A DNA stretch of 64,000 bases, from contig CM060731.1 of the NCBI GenBank assembly GCA_030704615.1, positions 68,736,756 to 68,800,755 of the forward strand. The letters are read 5' to 3'. The position numbers and the translations under genes were made by a program. This document shows, in pieces, positions 23,801 through 34,861 of this stretch. The DNA comes from Takakia lepidozioides. Taxonomy: Eukaryota > Streptophyta > Takakiopsida > Takakiales > Takakiaceae. The notes beneath the pieces were generated by a model that saw only the letters and a program-made list of their open reading frames with translations, was not told the DNA's origin and did not search any database. Numbering within the stretch: the stretch's first letter is position 1; every line of letters begins with the position of its first letter.

Positions 23801-25215
23801 ACGTAAGTTCTGCTGCAATAATTTTTGTTTTCCAGCCTACATGTTCTTGTTGGATATTAATTGAAGTGCTTTCAATGTTGCTGCAATACCATAATAAAGT
23901 GGAGGCTGCTGAATGCAGTTGGCCTTGCTTGGTGCGGACATAATCCATTACAATGTGGAGATGGCTGATTATAGCATTTCCAGAGGATGGTGTGGATGGC
24001 ATTGCGTGGTGCATGCAGAGTCCGTGGCAATGTGGAGATGGCTGAATGGGCAAAGGAGGCAAGTGGCAAAGAAGCCACGTCACTGGTACATAGTTGTGTG
24101 CGACATACTACAAGAAACTGTACTATATGTCATTCCAAAGACTGTCATTGTTGGTCCATGTGTTTTACAACAATGTTATCAATATAAGACTTATGGTTCG
24201 CATTGGAAGCTCAATCCCTGTAAGTTCATCGTGTGTGAAGCTCAAACTTGTAGCCAAGTTCATTCAACCGGAAAGGAAAAATTCTGAAAGCTCCCAAATT
24301 TGATGTGGGCAAGCTTATGGAGGTAAGACTTAGCTTCCCTCCTCTAATGTAAGTGCTAGATAAGTTTCATTTAGTGTCGACCTTCACTACATATATTGGC
24401 TCTTTTCTTGGCTGGTTTCATATTTTCTTGGCTGGTATGCTGTTGGTTGGCTTCTTTCATTTCACGTGTGTAGTGGAAGGGGAGAAGTACTTTCCTAAGT
24501 TCTGTTGCAACAATGTCTTTTTCCAGCCTAGATGTTCTCCATGGATACAAATTGAAGTGCTTTGAATGTTGCTGCAATACTATAATAAAGTGGAGGGTAC
24601 TGAATGCAGTTGGCCTTGCTTCGTGCAGGCATAATCCAGGGAAATGTGGACATAGCTGAAACCCCATGATAGCATTTCCAAAGGACGGTGTGGATGGCCT
24701 CACAATCCAGCATGCAAAATCCATGGCAATGTGGAGATGGCTGAATGGGCAAACAGGTTAAGTGGCGAACAAGCCACGTCACTGGTACATAGTTGCATGC
24801 TTACATAGTACATGAAAGCGTACTATATGTCATTCCCAAAAATGACCATGTTGGTCCATGTATTTTACAACAATGCTGTCAATAAAAGACCAATGGTTCG
24901 CATTGGAAACTCTATCCCCGTAAGTGGCTTGTGCGTGATGCTCAAACTTGTGATTTGAAGGATCTTATACCCGAGTTCATTGCAGAGGTGATTGGAAAAG
25001 ACATTGAGAAGGCAACAGCCGTTATCTATCCTCTACAGATCCCCTTCAATTTGATGTGGGAAAGCCGGCTGGCTGGAGGTCTAGTCTCACTTTCACTCAT
25101 CTAATGTCAGTGTTGTATCCATTGCAATGTGGAGATGTTTGAAACAACATTGGAGCATTTCCAAAGGATGGTCTGGATGGCCTTTCGTGGCGTGTGCCGA
25201 ATCCATGGCAAGAAA
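23380..25215 (+). repeat. Tandem triplication of a chimeric RPS3a-PPR unit
   Basis: The landmark 'gctcaaacttgt' occurs at 23404, 24240 and 24940, giving periods of about 836 and 700 bp. Each unit holds an RPS3a penultimate-exon piece (unit 2 retains KAPKFDVGKLME before gtaag; unit 3 retains the IGKDIEKA region), a spacer, and a PPR E-motif piece. The PPR piece is similar to VWMALRGACRVRGNVEMAEW and lies near 23980-24060, 24680-24760 and 25160-25215. None of the units is open throughout. The unit therefore joined two unrelated genes before it was amplified. Confidence 0.7.
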
Positions 25216-25383
25216 ACATTGCAGGCAGAACCCATGGCAATGATACCAGCACGGGTTGGTCCAAAGCCAATTGCAACAACAAATGAATAAAGGGTGCTGA
25301 AAGGAAAGCACTCCATAATTGATCATAAAATCCACTGTCCAAGCATGATATCTTAATGGGAATGCGAAGGGAGTGTTACCACC

Positions 25384-28300
25384 TTAAACTATCATGCATG
25401 GTCTATAACTGGAGTGCACAAATCTAGCATATCTAATTTCATCATCCTCATCTATGTCTGGGTCACTACATGTATCACTGTCTTCATCACAGACTTGATC
25501 TTGTCCAAGGGTTGGCTGAACATCATCACCACGTATAGGGGGTGCTCGGAGGTACAAGGAGGCCACCTGCTCTGGAGTAACCGGTACCGCTCGGCTGCAT
25601 GTTGGGCCATCAGTAACCAGAGTCTCCTCTAGTCTTTGTGGGGCTAACAATCCTTCCACTTCCGCCACATCATCATTATCAATTGATATGTCGCAGACCA
25701 CTCTACGTGTTCGGGGGCTCTTCTCCAGGACGACTTTCCACCCCGGCTCCTTCACACAATCAGAAAAAAACACTTGATCAACTTGGCCAGGAAACACAAA
25801 AGGTTGCTCAGAAGGTGGAAGCATACGGTTAAAATTGACCAGTGTGAAGCCAACATCATCCTGCTTCATTGACATAGGTTGACAACCCACGCGACTCGCC
25901 CGTACCCACGAACACAAAAACACTATAGGCTGTGTTTGGCCATAGTCAATTTGCAAAATCTCCCTTATAAGACCCACATATCTTGTAGGTTCCTCCATGT
26001 CATTGCCTGAATTGTTGGTAATGGGCTGGTGCTGGAAAACAGATGAGACTCCACAATCAAAAGACACCATACTTGTTGTGTTCATGCCGGGGGATGTAAC
26101 CCTGTAATGGTTACCATACGCTGTCATACTCTTGAATGACAGGGCAGTAAATGATGGAGGCCTTGAAAGATCCAGTAATTCCTCACGTGTTGTAGGATCA
26201 AGCCCATCTGATTGAATTGAGAGATGATCCCGTACACCTTGAGGGAGCCAAACAGCAAATGGAGGACAAGGATGCAAATCAGGAGGGTACTGAATTGCCG
26301 TGGGATTGCTCATGCCTTCCAGCCCTTGCTCCTCACGAAACAAGCGTCGTCTGGCTTTATCCGTGTGGATTCTGCTTCATATATCCTGTCACAATCCGAG
26401 GGTCAGCCAGGAGATTGACAGAGGTGGCGTGGGAGATATGAAAAGACGCCATATGCCAACTAATGATAAATGACTAAAACTTGGAAATCTGAATGTCAAT
26501 GAAGTAGATTTCTTACCCCAACATGACTGACAGACGAGGATGGTTCTGAATGATGTACTCATGTACAATATCACATAGGTCATTCAATTTTTGGGCTTTA
26601 GAACTTCCTTCCACAACTTCACGTTCCACAGATTCTGCCTCATCTGCATCCCACACCCTTCGTACACTTCCATCAAATCCTGCCATATACTCTGTGCAAA
26701 AACCCAATGCTTCTTCAAATTGGTATCCTTCTGCCATGCTCCCCTCGGGCCTTGCCATGTTTCTTACGTAGCCCTTCATATCTTTCATTGCCCGCTCCAT
26801 GGGGTACATCCAACGAGATGCTACGGGCCCGCATAAGTACAACTCATCCACTAGGTGAACAACCAGATGTGTCATCACATCAAAAAATGATGGTGGGAAC
26901 TCCTTCTCTATAAGACACAGAGTGACAACTACTTCAGTTCTCAATTCCTCATACTCTACAAGATTCACCACTTTTGCACACAACTTCTTAAATACACGAC
27001 ATACTCGCAAAATGGCCCTTCGAGGACCACTTGCCATGAGCCCACGGATAGCAAGCGGTATAATTTGCTGCATGAGCACATGATAGTCATGTGATTTCAT
27101 GCCAGACAACTTCTTCTTCACCACATGCTTTTTGAAAGCTGATGCGTAGCCTGTTGGCACTTTCAAGTTCTGCACAATCTCCAGAAAGACTTGTAACTCA
27201 GCCTCAGTGAGGACATAAGGGGCAGGAGGCATAATTAACGTATCTGCTCTGTCAGGATCACGTTGTAGCCACAATTTCGGGCGCATCCCAAGTAGCTCCA
27301 AATCACGGCGAACTTTTAATGTGTCTTTCTCACCAAAGATAGTTTTAATAATATTTTCAGCCAAGTTCTTCTCGCAATGCATTGCGTCAAACGTGTGGCG
27401 GATGAGGAGACCCTACAAAATGAACACATAAGCAATTGAGCATTTACTCATCACAATTTAAACAGAAAACGCAAAAATGTACACAGCCAATTTAAAGGCC
27501 ATGAAGGAATTACCTCCCAATAAGGTAAGACATATAAAATTGACAATCGCTTAACTCCATGAGTTTTTGTTGGGTCTGTCCTGCTATCTGGCGTCCCTCC
27601 GTTTTCCACCCATGTAGTGCGAGCTGTTGCAAGCTCCTTGATTTGTGTTCCAGTCTGCGTTTTTTGAGGAGTTCCATGCTCAGTAGCGCCATTGAACATT
27701 CTTGACCTTCTATATGGATGATTGCGGGCCAAAAATCTTCGGTGGCCTAGGAAAACAGTTTTTCCACATGTGTGTAACTGCTGTGAAGTCACCCCGGGTC
27801 CACAAGCTAGACAACCAGCATAACCTTTCGTCACTTGACCTGAGAGCAAGCCATATGCAAGGTAGTCATGGATTGACCACATCAACACTGCCTTCAGTGT
27901 AAATTCGCGTTGACCACGAGGACGGGAAACATCATGAACTGCAATCCCTCTCCATAGTTCCAGTAGCTCTTCCACTAGGGGCATCAGGTAAACATCTACG
28001 TTGTCCGAGGTAACAGACTCCTTACCAGGAATCAGTAGCGCTAACATGACAAAGAACTTTTTGGTCATTAACCACAGAGGCATATTGTAATTGACCAAGA
28101 GAATGGGCCATGTGCTCCAACTTGTGGATTGAGCTCCGTAGGGATTTACACCGTCTAAGGCCAATCCAAATCGCAGAGATCGTGGCTCTGCAGCAAAATC
28201 CTCAAATGTGGTGTCAATGTGTCTCCATGCTTTGCTATCAGCTGGATGTCGAACCAACCCATCCTGGCTCTTATGTCTGTCGTGCCATGTCATGAGGTTA

Positions 28301-29025
28301 GCGATCGATTTACATCGGTACATACGAATCAACCTTGGAATGACAGGGAAGTGTCGCAATACTTTCTTAGGCACACTTCCACGACCTGGAATGTAACGGG
28401 AACTGCGGCACACTGGGCAAATGTCTACATTCTCATACTCCCCACGGAAGAGTACACAACCACGCTCACAGGCATGAATCATGGTGTACTGCAATCCCAT
28501 CTTGGCAATCATGGTTTTTGCTTCATAGTGAGTTTTCGGCAATGAATTATCTTTAGGCAAAAAACTCTTACGCAACAATCCCAGAAGCTCATCCACAAAT
28601 GCATTGGTGCACTTGTGGGTAGTGCATGCGTTGAGCAACGTCAAAGTTGCTTGCAGCCGGCTGATCGAGCACCCTTCAAAAAGTGGACATTGCGACTGTC
28701 GGAAGAGTTTATCATACTCGGGATCAACGTGCAGGTGAGCATTCTCATCAAATTCATTGTCTCCGGAATCGTCGAGGTCATCGTCATGATCAGCAAATGT
28801 GTGATCGGATCCACCATGAATGGGGTCCTCTCTGTTTGCATCTGCAAAGAGAAACGCTTCATGCAATGCACGCTGGATTTCTACCTCCAATCCACCACTC
28901 TCATCTGCGTTCTCTATGACATTGGGCTCCCGCTGTGCCGCAAGGCCTTCGTCTTCATCATCTGAATATTCACATCCCTGCATTCCAATAGTCATCTTGT
29001 GAGTGGACCAACAACGATGTGACAC
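25384..29025 (-). CDS. CACTA (En/Spm) transposase, TNP2 type
   Basis: Three exons on the minus strand, 29025-27514, 27412-26517 and 26371-25384, join in frame (1512 + 896 + 988 nt, 1132 codons including stop). The first in-frame ATG is about 30 nt inside exon 1. Exon 1 carries the Transposase_21/TNP2 core: ICPVCRSSRYIPG, LALDGVNPYGAQSTSWS, LIPGKESVTSDNVDVYLMPL and SIHDYLAYGLLSGQVTKGY. Exon 2 carries a DUF4218 domain (FPPSFFDVMTHLVVHLVDEL, ASRWMYPMERAMKDMKGYVR). Exon 3 carries a DUF4216 domain (RYVGLIREILQIDYG, VFLCSWV) and an acidic C-terminus. The first intron has good sites (GAG|GTAATT, TTTGTAG|GG), the second GG|GTAAGA and a GAAGCAG acceptor. This nuclear protein cuts the element ends during transposition. 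No stop interrupts the joined frame, so it could be functional. The N-terminal associated domain lies in a separate upstream exon. Confidence 0.88.
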
Positions 29026-29029
29026 TTGT

Positions 29030-29310
29030 TCATATTATGACATAGGAGGCACGGTGACGTTGCAGTGATGCAGTCATATCTACGTACGTATCTTATGAAT
29101 TTACACCCAATCAAAACACGACATTTGTAGCCATTGAAGTCATAGTTGCAGTCACTTAGTTAGTCATATATGACTACATGACTACACATGACCAATGAAA
29201 ACACGACATGTGCATTAATTAAAGTGATAACGGAAGTGGCGTAGTCATAGTCACGTCTGTATCTTATGACTTCTTGACTACAATCACCCAACAAAATGTC
29301 GACATGTGGA
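29030..29310. repeat. CACTA-family short repeats inside the transposase 5' region
   Basis: Several variants of 'gactacatgactac' and 'acacgacatgtg' on both strands lie between the probable N-terminal exon and exon 1 of the TNP2 gene. The same motifs fill the non-autonomous copies at 21.4, 34.0 and 42.8 kb. Confidence 0.6.
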
Positions 29311-29386
29311 GAAGAGGATCGTTGCATTCAAAATTCAAACTAAAGTGTTGAAGGGAAAGTGGCGATCGTACCGGAAGAGAACAGCG

Positions 29387-29584
29387 TCAGAGAAGAGGAT
29401 CCCTCCCGTGTATCATGTAATGATTCCTCACTGTTTCCAACAACAGTACTTTTCCTCCATGACACTCATCGCAGTTGCATAGCATTTTTGTATGCCCATT
29501 CCTTGTGGCATAAGCTTCTTCCATTCGCCATAGACGGTCATTTATTCTACGCCTACGCATCCGGTCGCCACCTGCACTGTACAT
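29387..29584 (-). CDS. Transposase-associated N-terminal domain exon of the CACTA gene
   Basis: The minus frame contains RINDRLWRMEEAYATRN and CNCDECHGGK followed by TVRNHYMIHG. This is the pattern of the zinc-binding Transposase-associated domain that precedes TNP2 in CACTA proteins (C-x-C-x2-C ... HL-x2-HG). It lies about 360 bp upstream of exon 1 in the right orientation. The frame ends in TGA after RDPLL without an obvious GT donor before the stop, so either the exon is damaged or the splice site was missed. Confidence 0.5.
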   Translation of the reverse strand: MYSAGGDRMRRRRINDRLWRMEEAYATRNGHTKMLCNCDECHGGKVLLLETVRNHYMIHGRDPLL

Positions 29585-29709
29585 GCTTTGAACGTCACCC
29601 CTTCCCTCTTTATATGCTACGCACAGTGCATTGTCTCTTGTTTTGCACCAGCTGCTAATGTGCTATTTCTATATCTATAGTATACTATAAGTATCATTTC
29701 TGAGTGTCC

Positions 29710-29931
29710 ATAGTGAAGCGGAAGGTCTTCAAAGTGACAGTCCCCCTCACTGAGTACGAGAAGTTCCGAGAGCGCCGGATTGCTGCCATAAAGGAGGTGG
29801 AAGCAACGTTCAAGCAGTCGATAGATGGGTGAGTTTAGTTCCTGACTTTGGTTACCCACCCACTAAATTCGCCTTATCCTCTAACCTTCCTACAGCGATC
29901 ATAAGCTTCACAGCACAAATGGGGACGAGTA
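29710..29931 (+). CDS. Small two-exon open frame, function unknown
   Basis: Exon 29710-29828 (KRKVFKVTVPLTEYEKFRER, then IAAIKEVEATFKQSIDG) has a strong donor GG|GTGAGTT. It joins in frame through an acceptor (cttcctacag) to 29896-29931, ending GDHKLHSTNGDE. The 5' end is not defined and no family is recognised. It is divergent from the CACTA transposase and may be part of the element or a captured host exon. Confidence 0.35.
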
Positions 29932-30149
29932 GCTGCGACTTGTACAAACAGAGAGGCAAACAACATGCAGTGAGTGACGATTAGGTTTGAGGAGGGTGTG
30001 TCATTAGGCGGGAGATGTCCGCCGTCATTCATGGGCAGCCATTACGTCCTGATAGGGTGCGGCTGTGGTTCAGTGTAGGCTTAAGAGTATTAGGGTATGT
30101 ATGCTTGCATTTGTTTGTGATTGTTTGAGAGGGAGGTCATGGAGGTGTT

Positions 30150-30361
30150 TGTACAGGCTTGTGGGAGCGAATCGCCCTCGCAAGCCACGCGCTCCGAAGG
30201 AAAAAGCTAGGGATCAAGGTCCTGCAAGGCAAAGTGCCAGACTAAAGACGATGAAGACTACGATTATGCATGAGGGCTCTTATGAGGACGATGAGGACGG
30301 TCCACTCCTCCCACGCCAGTGCGAGGCGAGTGCGTCGTCGGCGGATGCCACGGCAAGCTGA
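30150..30361 (+). other. Basic/acidic exon-like open frame
   Basis: After a possible acceptor (gtttgtacag) the frame reads LVGANRPRKPRAPKEKARDQ, GPARQSARLKTMK, and then an acidic run ending in TGA at about 30359-30361. The RQSARLK-type basic motif resembles nuclear proteins, but no domain is recognised. Confidence 0.3.
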
Positions 30362-31034
30362 GGAGAACATGCCCATGCTCATGCCCATGTCGCAGGACAA
30401 AAACGCCTCATCTACACTACAAACACCTTCTCCGTCTGTGAGTTTTAGTTCTTCACAATGACCATGATTCAGTGCATTGTATGTTTTTGGTAAAATCACG
30501 AAGAGAAAGGGTATGGTAAGATCATGAAGAGATAGGGTATGTCTGTCAAGACAAGGAAGTTGGACAATGCAGGGGTCAGCCAAGGCACAATCACAAATGA
30601 TTTCCACTAGACAAGTTGAAGTGTCAAAGGCATGATGTCAGACCAATGTAGACTTCAGGTGTGTTCAAATTCTTTGCCCCATGAAACCAACGTCCTGGTA
30701 CTAAGCTACAATGGCTACTTATAGAGATACTTGGGTTACTTATGCACCCAGAATATCAGTAAAACTTGGAGGGATACTTCTCATGGACCCATCAGGTTTG
30801 TCCATTTGAATTCTTGCTATGGATTTCAGGAACACCCCATACCTAAGAGGGTTCAAAAATGTACTGGGAGGACATCATTGGGCCCAATCAAATTTGGGAG
30901 ATTTACTGCCCAAGATCATACTGAGTTTTGGGTAATCTTGTCTTTACAAATGATATGTGCTTCCAGTTTGTTATCTTGAATTCAAGGATTTGTTGCTTGT
31001 TGCCTATATGTATGTGTAATCACCCACATTGTAC
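30362..31034. other. No recognised gene
   Basis: No domain or clear exon. A short direct repeat, 'gagatagggtatg'/'gagaaagggtatgg', lies near 30500-30540. Confidence 0.35.
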
Positions 31035-31470
31035 TAGGGGAATTTCTTTTCAGGGCAAGCACAAGCGCACTGGATCCACGATCCCTGCTGCTAGCAATGG
31101 AGATGGCGCCCACAAGAACGCAGGAGGTGGCCCTAACTCTCCCATCGTTGTGGGTTCTGTGCCACCAGTACCCCCACCTTATTATGGTATGCCTCAGTAC
31201 CCACAGTCTGGCACTCAGTATGGTCAGGGTCAATATGGTGCTCCTGGGAACCTGGGGGCCGAGCGAATTGAGTGGTCACATTTGCCCGTGGTTACCTGCA
31301 GCAGTGAAGTTGCCATCACAGCCTCATTTCCAGAAAGCCACTATAGAGGCAGAAGCTTTGGAATGAATATTTTTCAAACTCCAGTCGTTGGGGGGACAGT
31401 CAAGGCAATAAGGTGAATGCCTGTTATGTTACAAGCAGACAACCAAATGAAATGAAGACTTTCTAACAAC
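31035..31470 (+). pseudogene. Proline/tyrosine/glycine-rich exon followed by an OSB-like PDF-motif copy
   Basis: After an acceptor (ttttcag, ending about 31053) an open frame encodes a low-complexity segment (VPPVPPPYYGMPQYPQSGTQ, YGQGQYGAPG) of unknown family. From about 31350 another frame reads KLWNEYFSN ... NKVNACYV. At the DNA level this aligns with the OSB-like exon at 260-350, including the shared run 'aaggtgaatgcctgttatgtta'-like sequence. The similarity indicates a duplication of the same exon. Stops and frame changes make function unlikely. Confidence 0.4.
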
Positions 31471-33355
31471 ATAATGGTAGCACCTCTGTCCTCTCTCTCT
31501 CTTTTTGCTGTCCATTTCTCTGCAACATTGGTTGGCAGTGCCAACACATTCACACATGTCACATCTGTTGCACTCTAGAGGGCAGAGCTTTTGAGACTCC
31601 ATAAACAGGCGCATGAGATCCGCCATGATATAGGTATTATTCTGTTTCAGCTTCTTCGAGAGATAACTAAAGTATGCATCATTGTCCTCGTGGGTATGAC
31701 CTACCATCAAGAATCCAAGCTGGATCTCTTCAAAAACCCCTCTCGATGTCAGAAGCGACAGAAATGCCAGCATCCATCGATTCTTGTTGTCCTTTACGCA
31801 GTTGTCTATTTGTAGATAGAATCGACGTGGTGGTGGCTTTGGTCCACGTGGTGGTGGCTTTGGTCCATCTTGCCCTTCAACAACAAAGGGCTTGAGAGTT
31901 CTTTCACACCTCGATTTTCCCCTCATTAGGGTCTAAAAAAATGAGTTTTGCATCAGTGAATCGAAAAAAATTCCTATTTCACGGCAAGGTGATGTCTGAA
32001 GTTGTCGAAGACAACGAGCCAACGAGCCGATCGTAAAGTTGGGATCATTCGACCAGAATTTGTTGGAAAACTGAGCATAGGCACCATCACCATGTCCGTG
32101 GGTCACCATGCCTATTAGTGATATCGGCAGCTGCCCTAGACTAGATATCATCTTGTTTGTTACCTGTAACCTTGGCAACGTAGTCTTTGAATGGTCCATC
32201 TTATCGTGAATAATACAGAGAAATTCCGACCCCATCATCGTTGACTCATTCCTCCAACTGTGATAGAGCCCTCGACACGACTCTTGATGCTTCAGGTGTC
32301 TCTCCAGTTTTTTCTTATGATTTTTCTGCTCCTCAGTTCGGTTGACTGATTTGTAGATTGTCTTTAAAGATCTCGCAATCCGACTTCGCAAACTCACCAC
32401 CTGCCTTCCGAATCTCCACGTTTGCAAAGATCTTTGTTTTAATCCGGCTAATGGCGGACTTCGACGACGACTTAAGACCTAGAAGTCTGTTCGCCTGAAA
32501 CAACAGCAAACTGGACATAAATAAAAAGAAAACATGTCCATTACAAGACATGATGCCATGAATGAGGACGGGAGGTCTCCCATCCTCTTTGGTACGACCT
32601 AAGACCTAGAAGTCTGTTCGCCTGAAACAACAACAAACTGGACATAAATAAAAAGAAAACGTGTCCATTAAAAGACATGATGCCATGAATGAGGACGGGA
32701 GGTCTCCCGTCCTCTTTGGTTCTACAATGGAGGTGTAGACCCAGACTTTTATCACAATACATCTAGCACAACGAAATATCAAACAACAATGTAACATCAG
32801 AAATTAATGTACCTCATTCGATTGTTTATTCACTTCATTCCAATTCATATCAACGGGTAGGACCTTCAGAACATCTTGTCGTCCTCCTCCAATACCTTTC
32901 ATCTTATGAGGCATAAGGTTGCTATTTCTTGAGACAATCGATAGTACATTTGCCTCTGCCTGTACAGTTTGTGGTCTTGGCTTCTTTATTCCCCTAGTGT
33001 TTCCATGCATCCATGGAGGAGATGTACCCCTCTTTGCTCTTTCTTTTGTATGCCAAATATGTCGATCTTCCGATGCCGTGAATTGTCCACCAGGCCTTCT
33101 CACAAACGTCCACACCTTCAATTGTGATGTAGGTCCAGAACCATCAACACTATGTAACCTTCTCGGGATGTCATATCCCAACTCTCTCTTCGAGTCAAAG
33201 GGTGATGCCCACAACTGACTGCGGATCAACTTTGTTTTTTCCCAACTGAAATGTTGGCAACAGTTCATCGAACAACAACTCATAGAGCTTACAGACTGAA
33301 TTGATTCCAAACTCAAGAGACGGTCAATCTTTCTCTTTTTTCTGTCAGCTTCCAT
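31429..33355 (-). pseudogene. DUF7869-type transposon protein gene with one frameshift
   Basis: Exon 33355-32814 encodes a basic N-terminus, a Cys-rich segment (CCSMNCCQHFSWEKTKLIR) and a region with PPWMHGNTRGIKKPR and DVLKVLPVDMNW, ending at donor GAG|GTACAT. Exon 2 starts after TTTCAG at 32494 (NRLLGLKSSSK, FANVEIRK). Near 32350 the frame shifts (SQPN in one frame, NRTEEQKNHKKKLERHLKHQ in the next). Then come HDKMDHSKTTLPR, PISLIGMVTHGHGDGAYAQF, and at 31926-31429 FYLQIDNCVKDNKNRWMLAF and FLMVGHTHEDNDAYF. The conserved acidic and histidine motifs (DKMDH, QIDNCVKDNK, GHTHED) match the DUF7869 family, common in plant repeat-associated proteins and possibly a nuclease of RNase H-like fold (inference). 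A 21-bp duplication doubles GPKPPPR. Confidence 0.65.
32473..32726. repeat. 127-bp tandem duplication including a splice acceptor
   Basis: The block beginning 'taagacctagaagtctgttcg' at 32473 is repeated from 32600 with few differences, about 127 bp apart. It duplicates the 3' end of an intron and the first codons of exon 2 of the DUF7869-like gene. Each copy ends in a 24-bp near-perfect palindrome (gaggacgggag-gt-ctcccgtcctc in the right copy, 32694-32720). Confidence 0.8.
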
Positions 33356-33361
33356 TGCCCT

Positions 33362-33985
33362 TCAAACTCTTTTCAAACACCTATACGGTCCCTTCTTGAC
33401 ACCTTCCAAATGTTCATCCTCCGGGTCAGACTCGTGAAGCGCATAATAAGTAACGAGCAGCTTAGATAGTCGACGGCCATCGATAAGAGTGGTATGAGTG
33501 AGAGGCCACTTCCTTATTGACATTAGCATTCCATCCACACATCCAGCAATTGCAGTCATTATCACACCAACATGATCCTCTCCAAGACTCTCACCGAGAA
33601 TAGTCTCCTCAGGATAGCAGGCCTCAATCGTGCCCTCGGCAATGACGTCATTCTCATCATTAAGAAGCCTGCACATGCGATGACGCCAAGCATCTCGTCC
33701 AAGTATTTCAGATTTGGTTCTTACATCATCAACACGTTCAGCATCATGTGCATCCTCCAAGTTACTCGTATTCGTCCCTCCATTGGACCTCACATCTTCA
33801 TCCTGTGGGCGCACTAGTCTTCGAATATGTCCTATACTCCAGACAACGGGGGTGCCCAAAGCTTCCCCAATCGTATTAGCATCTAGATGTGAGAAAGACA
33901 ATTTGATTGTCTCGTGTCCAAGTAAGACGGTCTTCACGACGACACTCACCAGACTGGTCAAGAGTCGCCTGCCATGGCAGAATCC
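33362..33985 (-). pseudogene. TNP1/En-Spm-like (Transposase_23-like) fragment
   Basis: The frame contains VVVKTVLLGHETIKLSF, DANTIGEALGTPVVWSI, VIAEGTIEACYPEETILGES and LGEDHVGVIM. The order 'gtI-ac.P...i.G..LG..h.gV' resembles the C-terminal domain of the second protein of En/Spm elements. It ends at a TGA just before the DUF7869-like frame. Upstream it runs into a sequence starting CACTAGTACAAA at 33987, which probably interrupts it. Assignment is by pattern only. Confidence 0.45.
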
Positions 33986-33986
33986 A

Positions 33987-34440
33987 CTAGTACAAATTAT
34001 CGTTTTTATGACTGCAAATATCACTACATTTGCAGTGATAAGTGCGATTATGACTACATCACTCTGCAATGACAAACACGAAGTCACTTCTACCATCACT
34101 GCGGAGTGATAAGTGCGAAGTGATGGTCGTCACTGTAGACGTGGCACCCGCATGACGTGGCGTGTAGTGTTGTAGTCATAAGTATACGACTACAAGGCTA
34201 CGTGTCATGACTACACTTACGACTACGTCACTACAGATGAGCGTCAACATGGAGAGGTCTCTCCATGACACGCGTGACCCCCCAGATATATATGACTACA
34301 CGACTGTACCTTATGACTACACTTATGACTATATCACTACTCACTACATCAATGAGGGTAGCATGTGGCATATTTCATGACTACAAATACGACTCCATCA
34401 CTATAGGTTTGTACTCAATCTGATAGGTCATCTAACACGT
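33987..34440. mobile_element. CACTA-type terminal/subterminal repeat region
   Basis: Begins CACTAGTACAAATTATCG, followed by dense 'atgactacatcactac' variants in both orientations up to about 34410. Non-coding. It resembles the elements at 21326-21960 and 42779-43075. The far end could not be fixed. Confidence 0.5.
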
Positions 34441-34861
34441 GTCCTTATTCGATTAGTTTATAAAACCATTAAATGCTATTTTATTTATTAATTTCATGTA
34501 AATTTTATTTATTGTTTTGATATTAAGATATGTTTCAATATACATAGCAATATATTTAATTGTATGAAAGAATTTCACACAAATACACAGATTGTCTTTG
34601 GAATGTCAATCATACAGCAAAAAACCAATGAGAAAAATATTCCCATGGATGCCATAAAGACTCTACAATGAGCATTCAAGAAGCCTGAAAGACCACATGG
34701 ATAGATAACCACTACAAGTCCCAAAACCCAAGCCCACACAGGGGCAGCAGTCCACTAGTACTCCTACAATTGAAGAGCTCTATTTACAAATCACCACTGT
34801 GGCATATTTTCAACTACATTGCATCACATAGTCCCACCATTGACTGGGATCAGAAAAGTAA
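34441..34861. other. AT-rich, no gene
   Basis: Very AT-rich (34480-34600) with no coding frame. A CACTAGTAC sequence occurs again at 34753. Confidence 0.4.

Noticed and set aside
28615-28965. Plus-strand frames opposite TNP2 exon 1
   Set aside because: They lie opposite a well-supported transposase exon with recognised domains.
33987-34760. A complete CACTA element between the two CACTAGTAC sequences (33987 and 34753)
   Set aside because: Both are in direct orientation as terminal repeats would be read, and no flanking 3-bp duplication was found; the right end is not established.
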